Assembly (NCBI RefSeq): GCF_041260155.1
Contig: NC_091928.1
Coordinates: 34,165,388 to 34,229,387, forward strand
From: Ptychodera flava
Lineage: Eukaryota; Hemichordata; Enteropneusta; Ptychoderidae
DNA: 64,000 bases
Direction of reading: 5' to 3'
The stretch's first letter is position 1. Each line of letters starts with the position of its first letter. The notes below the pieces were generated by a model. The model was not told where the DNA came from and did not search any database. It saw only the letters and a program-made list of their open reading frames with translations. The translations under genes and the position numbers were made by a program. Shown here in pieces: positions 29,801 to 41,800 of this stretch.

Positions 29801-32800
29801 AAATACACACATCAGGTGTGCAACTGTCAGTGCAGTGTCAATCAATAGTAACAGACTTCTTAAAGAGATAAAAATTTCCAGTACTGGGAAAGTGAATATC
29901 TATCTGAGGAACACCGAGATTGATCATAGCAGTATAGGAGTTCGAAGTCAAATTGAGTTCAACAACCAGGCGGTCAATGCCCTTCTAAGTGCAGTTAGAC
30001 AGAGTACTGTCTGCATTGGATACAATGTTTGTGAAGATGTCTCTACTTCATCAGATATCTATCAGTGCCAGGTAGAAGGTGGACCTTGCCATACAAGAAG
30101 AAGATCTCCTGCATGTCATGGCTTCCTTCAATACACTGCTAGAGCAGCAAATGACATCTGCGTGGCCTGCAAGAGACACCAAATTTACACTCTGAAGAAA
30201 AAGAGTGAAAATATAGAAAATGGATTAAACTCTGGCGAACACCTTTTACAACTATCTGAGGACGACGAGCTTGATCTGAGGGAGATCATAAGACAGATAA
30301 GTCCGCACCTGGCAGAAAACAACAATTTAAGGGTTTTACTGCAGTCCCAGTTAGATAATGTTGAAAAAGCAGATCATCGTCACAACAAATGGGATCCCAG
30401 GTTTGAAAAACAAATTTGTAGCGATGCCAAAACTTACAGTAATAATGTCTGGCGTAATCCTTATTGAAATACTGAACGAGTCTAGTAGCTGTCATTATTC
30501 ACAATTGTCTGTCGTCACTCAAAAAATGCTGAATGGGGATGGGGGGGGGGGGGGGAGGTATGTACTCAAAATTTTGGAGAGTGGTAAGTTTTCTAAGTAT
30601 CACCAAATTGCATTATTTCAACTTGAAATTTCAATAAGTTTTTCCATTGGGAGAGGATAGACACCCCCCTCCCCCCAAGTAATTCATTTGCAGTTGCTAA
30701 TTGGGCAGGCGGGCACACATTTCTACTGTTTTATTTTACCAGTTAACATGCCTAGCTTCAAGGTAGCTTCAAACTGTCCATAATTTTTGCAATGATATCA
30801 CTACCACAGGTTCATCTCACTGACAAAGGATACTCAAAGTGTTTGGTGAAGATTCATTGCTTACAGGAATGAAAATATTAAATGTTTATTTGATGCAGAA
30901 CATTAGAGTCTTGGCTTGCTATTTGAAATTTGGTGTTAAAGATCATGATATATCAGAATGGAAAGGGTCGTAAATAATGACAGCTCCCTAAAAATGACAT
31001 AAGTCATGTTTACTTTTTATCTTGGCATTAGCAGCTTCCTTCTTTCCCTTCAGTTGTTGAAGGTTTTGAAATTGAAAGTCATAACCGTTTCTTTTTTTTA
31101 ATATGTGTGTGTATATATTGTTACGTGCAGAGAAAACGAACAAAAGGGTGAACTCAGCAGTTTCCGTTTAAACAAAATTTATTACGAAAACAAAACTAAT
31201 TGCTAAGTTAGGGACAGAGTACAAGCTTTAAAAGTGTACAGACTACTTATCTCAGCTGGGACGGCAAAGCTCCAGTCTCAGAGTTGTAACAGTCAGTCGG
31301 ATGAATGAACAGTCCTTTGGCTTGCAGGCTTGAAGCTGCACAAAGACCACAGTATAAATCCAGCGTTGACAGTGAAGGTCTTGAAAAGTCTTGAGAATGA
31401 CTACTGCTGGAGTTTAGTAACACACAAGAGACACGATCCCAAAAGTCTGACTGGAAGCTGTGCACGTCCCTTTTATAAAGGCATATAAGAACAATCTAGA
31501 ACTTTTATTGACATGCTAATTACTGTTCTAAAATTATCTCCCTTACACAACTAATCAACTTTCCAGAACATTCCAAACATGACTAATTGAATTCAAGGTT
31601 GTGAGGTCATCAAGGGCAGTGACCTTGAGAATGTTCTAGACTAATTGAACTCAGGTCATGATGAGTGTGGGGGAAATGACCTACATAACACACCCCCTCT
31701 TCAAAAAAAGAAAATTTTTCAATGAAAAATCTTTCTTTTACAAATGTAATCTTAAAAGTGTGAACAACAATAAGTTCTAAATACGAGAGAGACAGTCTGC
31801 AATTAAATTGTCTCTGCCTTTGATATGTCTAATGTCAAGATTAAACTCCTGTAACATTAAACTCCATCTTAGCAATCTCTGATTTTTGCCTTTGAATTTC
31901 TGCAGAAAAACAAGAGGGTTGTGATCAATATAAACCACTATTGGCTGATTTGAAGAAGTAACATAAACTTCAAAATGCTGTAAAGCTATATCAAAGATAA
32001 ACACTCTTTTTCAATTGTAGAGTAGTTTCTCTGGGATTTGTTAAATTTGCGTGAAAAATAGCAAACAGGATGATCTATACCATGACTATCCTCTTGCAAT
32101 AAAACAGCACCAGCAGCCGTATCACTAGCATCTACAGCTAATTTGAATGGCAAAGTAAAATCTGGTGCCGACAACACTGGAGCACTTTGAAGTATGGCTT
32201 TAAGTGTATCAAATGCCTGTTGGCATTGCTCTGACCAAACAAACTTTACTTTCTTTTTAAGTAAGTTAGTCAAAGGCTCAGTAATTGTGGAGAAATTTGG
32301 ACAGAATTTTCTGTAGTAACCAGCCATACCGAGAAAGCGCATCAGTTGTCGTTTGCAGTTTGGTATGGGAAAACTTGAAATGGCACTGATTTTTGCATCA
32401 ACAGGTTTTACCTCACCCTGTCCTACAGTATGTCCGAGGTAAGTTACCCTCGCCCAACCAAACTCAGATTTGGCAGGTTGACAGTCAACATTGCTTTACT
32501 CAGTCTCTCAAAGAACTTCCGCATGAGCTTGATGTGTTCCTCCCAGGTGTCACTATACAGGACGACGTCGTCAACATAGGCTGCACACCCGTCTAGCCCG
32601 GATATGACGTCGTTGATCATCCGTTGGAACGTTGCCGGAGAGTTCTTCATTCCGAATGGCATCACCTTGTACTGGAACAATCCGTCTGGTGTAACAAAGG
32701 CGGATATTTCACGAGCACGAGCCGTCAGAGGGACTTGCCAAAATCCCTTCAGTAGGTCAAATTTCGTCACATACTTGGCTTTTCCCACTCGGTCGATGCA

Positions 32801-35800
32801 GTCATCAATCCTCGGGATTGGGAAAGTGTCTGTCTTTGTTAAAGTGTTGACCTTCCTAAAGTCCGTGCACATACGATAACTGTGATCTGATTTGGGAACA
32901 AGTATACACGGCGAACTCCAGTTACTTTACTGGGTTCAATAAAGTCATTGTCCAGCAGGTATTTGACTTCTTCCTGGAGATATTTTGCTTTTGTTGGATT
33001 CAGTCTGTATGGATGTTGTTTTACAGGCTTACTGTCCCCAACATCAACGTCGTGATAGATGACGTTTGTCCTCGTTGGAACATCTTGAAACAGGTGTTTA
33101 TATTCGTGGAGCAGTTCTTTCACCTGTTGTTGTTGTTCTGGCTGGAGGTGTGCCAACTTTGTAGACTCCAGCTTCTCAGGATTTCTGAGTTCTGAAGCTT
33201 GACCGAGCCCAGCTTTGAGTTTAGAGTATTTTCACTCAAGTCAGTTTCAGTATCACTATCTTCATAATGGCCAGAACTGACTGTACTGACAGGCTTTGTT
33301 TAGTAGGATTATCCCTATCCAAATATGGCTTAAGCATATTTATGTGACATAGCTGTTTTTGTTTTCGCCTGTCAGGTGTTATTATGATGTAATTTAAATC
33401 ACTCAATTTCTTATCAATTAGGTATGGCCCAAAGTAACGAGCATGGAGTGGTTTGCCAGGAATTGGAAGTAGAACAAGAACTTTTTGACCTGGTTCAAAC
33501 TTCCGTTTTGAGGTGTTTTATCATATTTGGTTTTCATTGACTGCTGAGATGACTCAAGATTTTCTCTGGCTAATTCACATGCTTTAGAGAGTTTTGTACG
33601 AAAATCTGACACATATTGCAAAATATTCAGACAATCATCATCGTCTGATAGGAATTTCTCTTTAACGAGCTTAAGTGGGCCACGGACTGTATGTCCAAAT
33701 ACAAGCTCAAATGGGCTAAAACCAAGAGACTCCTGAATTGACTCTCTAACAGCAAAGAGCAAAAAATGAATTCCTTCATCCCACTGCTTCTCTGTGTCAA
33801 AACAGTAGGTCCTAATCATGTTTTTCAAGGTTTGATGAAATCGCTCAAGAGCACCTGACTTTCTGGATGATAGGCGGATGACCTATACTGTTTAATGCCT
33901 AGCTGATCCATTACTTGTTGAAAAATACCAGACATAAAGTTGGAGCCTTGATCGGACTGGACACATTTAGGGAGGCCAAATAAAGTGAAAAATCTGACTA
34001 AAGCTCTCACTATAGTCTTTGTCTTTATATTTCTCAGTGGTATGGCTTCGGGGAACCGAGTTGATGTACACATTATTGTCAGCATGTACTCATTTCCTGA
34101 TCTTGTTTTTGGTAGGGGCCCAACACAGTCTATTAGAATCCTACTAAATGGTTCTTGAAATGCAGGAATTGGCTGTAAAGGGGCCTTTGGAATGGTCTGA
34201 TTTGGCTTTCCTACCATTTGACATGTGTGACAAGTTTTACAGAAATGTGCTACATCCTGCCTGAGATTAGGCCAATAAAAGTGACTGAGAATTTTATGAT
34301 AAGTTTTCCTTACTCCCAAATGACCAGCCCAGGGCGTTTCATGGGCCAGGCGCAATATTTCAGCACGGTAGGGCTTTGGAACCACAATTTGTTTTATAGC
34401 CCAGTCGTCATCAACCAAAACATCTGGAGGTCTCCATTTACGCATGAGAATACCAGATTTTGTATAATAGGAAACAGAGCTATCTGAAGTTTTACCTTCA
34501 TCATCTACCCTGTCAAACAAACACAAAATATCTGGGTCTTTGTGTTGTTCTGCAATGAGATTTGATCTAGAAAATGTCTGACTTTGGTCAGCAGAAGTTT
34601 TACTGGAAGTTTCAAATCCACGAGGGATAACGGAATGATCCGTGTCAAACACCTGACTGAGAAAGGTGTCATTTAAGTCAACATCTGTGACATATTTTGA
34701 GAGTATTTTGATTCTCGGAAGTTTTTTTTGACATGGCTCGAGTAATGGCACATGATGGGAAAAGGCGGGAATGTCTTCCTCTATTGGCTCTGGATTTTGA
34801 TCTAAACTAGGATTATCAGTCACAAGTGGATTAGTAATGACCTTGTCCCCAGCAAGGTCGTTTCCAAGAAGAAGGTGAATCCCTTCAAAAGGCAAAAAAG
34901 GCCTAATACCTAAAGTCACAGGTCCAGAAACAAAGTCCGAAGACAAATAGACATTATGGAGAGGAACAGGAATAAAGTCATTGCAATCTACCCCCTTAAT
35001 AAGAACTTTAGAACCTGAAAATGACTTTTCAGAAAACGGCAGGGTATCTGCCAACAAAAGAGACTGGGAAGCCCCGGTATCTCTTAAAATTTTGACAGGG
35101 TAGCGGAAGAGAAATCACTAGAAAGTGATATAAAACCATCATGAATAAATGGTTCGAAAATACCCATAATGCTATCTTGAGAAGAATTGACCTGACCTCA
35201 TTAATTGGGGTTGAGAGGGATTTAACCTCAGAAAATGTGTTACACACATTATTAGACTCTAATTGAGTTGATGAAGAAATAAAGCCGGTGGGCTTAGATC
35301 CACTTTGACCACTTTGACCTTCACGTTTTCTTTTCAATTTGAAACACTCTGACATTAAATGGCCGTCTTTCTTACAATACTTACAAGAAAGTGTACCGAA
35401 CTGTCTGTCAGAAGGAGATTGAGACTTGGGATCTGATGATGTGGAAGTGTTACTTGAATTGTGTGAACTGCTGTCATTTGATTTCCTACTCTCCTTTGAG
35501 AAATTCTTGGATGAAAAGGAGGAGTTAAATTTACCTGCATTGTTTCTGTATGAAAAGGACTGGGATGGTTTGCTGAGAAATGAAGATTTGTGGGTCAATG
35601 AATAATCATCGGCCAAACGTGCAGCAACCTCTAATGTATCTGCCTTTTGTTCATTGATAAACGTCTTGATGTCACTCCGGATGCACCTTTTAAATTCCTC
35701 AATCAAAACAAGTTGTCGTAATTTGTCATAATTCTGACTGACCTTTTCAGAAGAACACCAACGATCAAACAGTTGTTCTTTTGTTCGAGCAAATTCAACA

Positions 35801-38800
35801 TAAGTTTGATTTCACCTTCTCACAATCCCTAAATTTCTGACGGTAAGCTTCAGGCACCAACTCATAGCCCTTGAGAATTAATTCCTTCACAGAATCATAA
35901 TTTGAAGCCTGCTCTACTGACAACTGAATGTAAATTTCTCTGGCTTTACCCACCAAAGCACTCTGCAAAAGCATAGACCAGGACTCCTTAGGCCAGTTCA
36001 GACTCTGAGCAATTTTCTCAAAATGAAGGAAATATTTATCAACATCCTTTTCTTGGAAAGGGGGAACTAACCTGAAATGCTTAGTGATGTCAAACTTGTC
36101 TGAAGGGAAGAATTTTCCTGACTGTCCAAGCTCTAAACGTTTTATTTCTACCTGTAATCGCTGTTCTTCTAATCGCAATTCTTTTTCTCTCTGTCTTTCT
36201 TCCATTTCTAATCTTTCCTGCCTTTCTTTTTCTTTCTGTCTTTCTTCCATTTCTAACTGCATTCGTATTTTTTCTTTTTCTAATGCCTGTCTCTCTTTTT
36301 CCATTTGTAATTCTTTTTCTTCTGTCTTTCTTCCATTTGTAATTCTAGTTTCTTAATCTCCAAATTTGTCCGCAATTCTAATTCTAATTTTCTGAGTTCA
36401 GAGGAAGACTCAGGCTCATAATCTTTTAAGGCAGACTCCTCAAATGGCCAGAATTAACTAAATGTTTTGCAATCTTGAACTGTATTTCTCGCTTGCGCAT
36501 AGATCTTTTGACATCTACTTTAAGGAAATTTGCCAGTGCTATGAGGTTGTCTTTTCTGAGGGAATTAAATGTGTCCCGATCAAGGTCATCCATAAATTCG
36601 TCTGGCTTGAATTCCGCCATGATTGAATTTCGCTGAGTTCACAGTATACAGTAGTTTTGAAAAGGCTGTCAAAATGTTGTCAAACGGCTCAAAATATTCG
36701 TATCCCGGACGAGCCCCCAATTTGTTACGTGCAGAGAAAACGAACAAAAGGGTGAACTCAGCAGTTTCCGTTTTAAACAAAATTTATTACGAAAACAAAC
36801 TAATTGCTAAGTTAGGGACAGAGTACAAGCTTTAAAAGTGTACAGACTACTTATCTCAGCTGGGACGGCAAAGCTCCAGTCTCAGAGTTGTAACAGTCAG
36901 TCGGATGAATGAACAGTCTTTGGCTTGCAGGCTTGAAGCTGCACAAAGACCACAGTATAAATCCAGCGTTGACAGTGAAGGTCTTGAAAAGTCTTGAGAA
37001 TGACTACTGCTGGAGTTTAGTAACACACAAGAGACACGATCCCAAAAGTCTGACTGGAAGCTGTGCACGTCCCTTTTATAAAGGCATATAAGAACAATCT
37101 AGAACTTTTATTGACATGCTAATTACTGTTCTAAAATTATCTCCCTTACACAACTAATCAACTTTCCAGAACATTCCAAACATGACTAATTGAATTCAAG
37201 GTTGTGAGGTCATCAAGGGCAGTGACCTTGAGAATGTTCTAGACTAATTGAACTCAGGTCATGATGAGTGTGGGGGAAATGACCTACATAACAATATACA
37301 GAATCATTAGGTTGTGTCTGTCAATATGGGCGAAGAGTCCAGCGGGCGTATGACCACTTGAAAGACAGTGGGTATTTGATCTTGCCGTCAAAACGTCTAC
37401 TGTCATATTACAAAAATGGAATCCAACAGAATGCTGGCTTTGATGACAAGATGTTTCGGTGGATGTCACGAGAAGCTGAAAGGTTGAGGGTTCCATCTCA
37501 TGGCTATCATGGAGGTTTGATCTTCGATGAGATGAGTATTCAGGTAAGTACATTTGTCTTGACGTCACCACAGTCACTGCAAATAGCCAAGTATATCTGG
37601 ATACCTGAAATTAAGAGACAATAAAACATGGGAAAGAAGTTTTGATACACATGTACAGCCATTTGTAGTCTTAAAGAAGAAATTCAATTGTACTTCCGTT
37701 TAATTCTGTTTAATATCAGGAGGACCTTCAGATCATTAAATGCGGCAATGTCTGTAGGCTAATTGGATTTAAAGAAATATCTGAAGATGCAAAGTATATG
37801 GATGTGTGAGAAATGGTGAGTATCTTGCAACATAGACAGTATAAAGTTTCAACTGTCTGTTAGTCAAGCAAATGGGTGTAAGAATTACTCACATGGTGAT
37901 ACATGCATGTAATTTCCAAGAAATGTTCACAAGGACATACTTTACAATTTCAGAGCAGGAGCCACCAAGATTTCTGTGTTGCATGGCAATGGTTGCTAGG
38001 CAAAGCATTTGCCTTAGCAACCGACAGCAACGATGCAGTTTCTGAACTACTATAAGCTTTTATGACAATGTACTTTATTTATTTTCCTATATATACACTC
38101 CTAAAATGGTTCAACAGATTACAAGATAGCAAAAAATGTGATAATCTCCACTTTTGACGTTAATTAAACCCCCAAAATTGTTACAATTACTTGAAAACGT
38201 CTTGTTCAAGTCATCGCTTTGCCTTTTGTGAAAATATTATGGATCATATAAAGTAAAGATAGCATAGATATGCTGGTATACCACTTTCATATGAGATCCT
38301 TCTGCCCAACCACAATGAATACAAGACGAGTCACCAACTCCACAAGAAGAGAGAAGTAAGAGCTCAAACACGGACACTGACAAGTGCCTTCCCATAGGCC
38401 TCTTCACATTAAAAAGAGCTACAAACTGACTGTCTAGTCAGTACAGCTCCATATAGCCCGTACATCAAAATGGAAGACATAAAAGAGCACTGACAATCAA
38501 CTGTGATATTATCGAAAACAATACTGTTTTGGCCGCCCAGTTTCCACAAAAGCCAACAATACCATATAGGAGAAACAATAATTTAAAAGTACATTGATCA
38601 AAACCAAAATGAACATAGCAAATAACATAGCAACATTAGATATAAAAGCAGAAATCACTAAAAAGCATGCAACACTGCAGTTTTCTTTTGATGAAACTGA
38701 AGGATCGCCAACATAATTAAACATAGACCACATAGATCCAAATATACTGCTTCCCATTCCCTCTTAACAGAACAACATTAACTCACTCAAGCATTAGTAC

Positions 38801-41800
38801 ACGAAAACAATTGGGATACTATACAAAATCAAGCGACTGATGAAGGGACCACATTTTCAGAGTCTCGAAACGCTCGCAAAATGGATCATCCATTAAAGAA
38901 TTTAACACTACAGATCTAAGGGTGTCTCTCACCATAGCATTCCCCAAATAAGGCCACACATATAAGTGAAAAATTAAACACAAAATGAACGATTCATACG
39001 AGATCTACACTTGCATAAAAACTAGTTTGATGTGAGGAGCTGCATTTTTATAGCCTGACTTGACCTAGATTGGATTTTATGCCATATAATTCTTGTGTAT
39101 GATATCCAAATGAAATGCTACATGTTTTTTAGAACAAGGAGTCAAGAAAAAAAAACAACAGCACCTCACAGTTTGTCAGAAACTGCATTGTTGCTGCCGG
39201 TTGATAAGGGAAATGATTTGCCTAGCAACCGTTTCTATGCAATACTGAAATCTCAGTGGCTCCTGCCCTGAAATTGTACAATAGGTCTTTGTGAACTGTT
39301 GTGGAAAGTTTTATGGTTGTATCACTCTGTGAGCAATTCTTGTCCCATTTAGCACAGAGTGCCTATACTAAATGTTTGCCGCCTCTCACTCTAATACTAT
39401 TATTTACCCTATGGAGCCCAGCTCATTTGCATAACAACACACAGTGGAGACCAGAACTTGCCACTCAATTAACAAAATTGTGACTGGTAGTGATTTCATT
39501 TCTTCAATATCATCAAAAATGAGCTAAACTGACAATAGCAATAAATATTCAAATGATTAAGCTAAAAAATGGGCTTTCAAATGATACTACAATGAACAAG
39601 AAAATAAAAAAATTCCATTACACTTTACACCTCACTGAATACGTTGGAATACTGTTGAGGGCAAATTTCAAATTCTTTTTAGACTCCAACCATTGGAAGC
39701 CTGCTCAGCAACACTATTAAGATTTAGGAAAGTGTAAGTGTAGGTGTTTAAGTTTTACATTTACCTTTTTTTTCACTTTGATGTTCAGGAGGAAACAGGA
39801 TTGCAATGGCCACACATGTACTGCAACTCGTCTTTCTTGGAGATACTGGTTTCAAGTTTCCAATTGCACATTTTCCAACGACGGAGATTACAGCCCCAGA
39901 GTTGTTTGACATATTTTGGAGGTGTGTTGGTTTGCTGAAAGATTGGCAATTCAATGTAAGTAGACTGGTCATCCTTTGTGTGAAATCAACATTATACACA
40001 GGGACTTGTTGAAACAGGATTTTACACTGAACTTCAAAATTAATGTCAAGTATGCACATATGCTTGGTTTTACAGATGTTCTTAAACTTTACACACTACC
40101 TTTTCTGCAAGGAATAATCATAGAAATTGCAATGCATTGTGGGACACATTTGACAGAAGGGAGGAGGCATAAACATCCAAAACAATGGTCCTAATTACAT
40201 AACAACCCCAACACTTCTTGTTGAATGTATCCCAGAGCACTGCACCTTCCAACATGGCGGGAACTCATTTCTTCTCTATAATAGTCCTTCCCAGCCCACT
40301 AAGAAAGAAATGTTCATCTAAGTGTCATCACACTTCTGTAATCGGTTTGGAAAGTTGGTTTGCTATTTACAATCATTGCAGGAAAGATGTTGGCATTCAT
40401 ATGCAGTTGTACTTTGATCACTTGCTAAAATGCATGCCTTTTGAAATTCATTATTACTGGTCAACTGTGGATGCTTTGATGGTGCTTCAAGCAATCGTTC
40501 ATTTGTAAAACTCCATTTCAAAAACACGCATCCAAAGGATTACAGTTCACAGTGCCAAATATATATGACTCAAATAAGGAAATGACTTTCATATTTGATC
40601 CATCAGTAAGTAGAACAATTACCATGAATTTATATAAAGTTCACTTTTTTCACCATTTGTGGAACTTGATAGTGCCAAAACAGCATTGTTTTCTCAGTTG
40701 TAGTTGACAGCTTGATTTCTCTACCTACCACAAATGGCGAAAAGGTGACAAAGGCAAAACCTGTTAACCACACATTTTTTTATCATGATGACCATGGTAA
40801 ACCTTGTATGTCATGTTCTATACAAAGCAAGTAAACAATAACAGGTCCACAAGTCTGATAAGTTAAACTAATGATGTTTTTTGCTTTACTTACCTTTATA
40901 TTCTGTACATTGGTAACCACAATTTAAATATCATGTGTATCTGGGTACCTGTTGAAGTTAAAGGTTGCATTTAGTACAGATAAAATAAAATGAGATGTTG
41001 TTCAGTGTATGGTTGTGCAATCTCAGTGTAATTCAAGCCCAAGTGTCCAGGGGACAAAGATCTAGAAAGACGACCATAATTTTTCTTACAGCATGAATTT
41101 AAGAAGATTCGAAACAACATTCTCAAAAGTAGCAGGAGACAAGGACCAAGGCACTTGGTGCATGGAGACCATGACATCATATGGCACCATTGGGTAGAGC
41201 ATATGAATGGGACCTTAACACCAATCCTGTAAGGATTCACTTCAAACTGACAGAAGAACACTTGCACCCAGATCAAACTGCAAAGATGAGGAATCACCTA
41301 GCAGAGGAAGTTCTCAACAAGGACATGCTTTACTTAATGCTTGTAAGTTACATTAAAATGGTCCAAGTCTTTCAATTGGTAATCATTTCTGACATTTGTG
41401 CTCTGTTCAGTCTACCAGAGTACTCACGAAACAGGATGGATCCGAATTATTCAAATACTAACTTACCATGTGTGCAAATCCATTTAGCCTTTGCTTTCAT
41501 AGGTTTTCTCCATTCTCTCCAACAAGATGCTAAAACAGAGAAACATTTTAGATTATATGATTAAAAAGGTTTCTTCATGATAAATCTGCATAAATTTCAC
41601 TTAAAGGGACAAAGTTGCTCTTTTGAACCTTTTGTGATATCATAAATACAGGGAATACTTGTATAAAATCACTCCTTGTGCAGAATAATGTCAGTACAGA
41701 ACCTCAAACTGTCAAAAATGACCCTTTGCAGTGTGAAAAGTGGTGATTTTGTGTGTGACATCTACAAATGTAGATGGAATGAACTTCTCCTTCCTAAGTG

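Larger units (their letters stand above)
31119..37293 (-). mobile_element. Gmr1-like Ty3/gypsy LTR retrotransposon, gag-PR-IN-RT-RH
   Basis: 6175 bp, read on the - strand, flanked by a 4-bp duplication ATAT (31115-31118, 37294-37297). LTRs of 571-572 bp begin TG and end CA. A tRNA-Pro-type primer-binding site and a purine tract are present. Integrase lies upstream of reverse transcriptase, the copia-like order found in Gmr1-type Ty3/gypsy elements, and the gag has a SCAN-like capsid region, also a Gmr1 trait. LTRs show no substitutions, so the insertion is recent, yet gag and pol are cut by about eight one-base frame breaks. No envelope-like gene. Confidence 0.85.

Noticed and set aside
29553..30467. 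Treating the 304-codon frame as a complete single-exon gene
   Set aside because: The tail after NKWDPR loses family similarity, and a splice at 30400 to 37302 restores the conserved transposase sequence in phase.
31247..31465. Identical short frames in both LTRs (72 and 70 codons)
   Set aside because: Located entirely in LTR sequence with no coding signature; the copy at 36856 differs only by an LTR indel.
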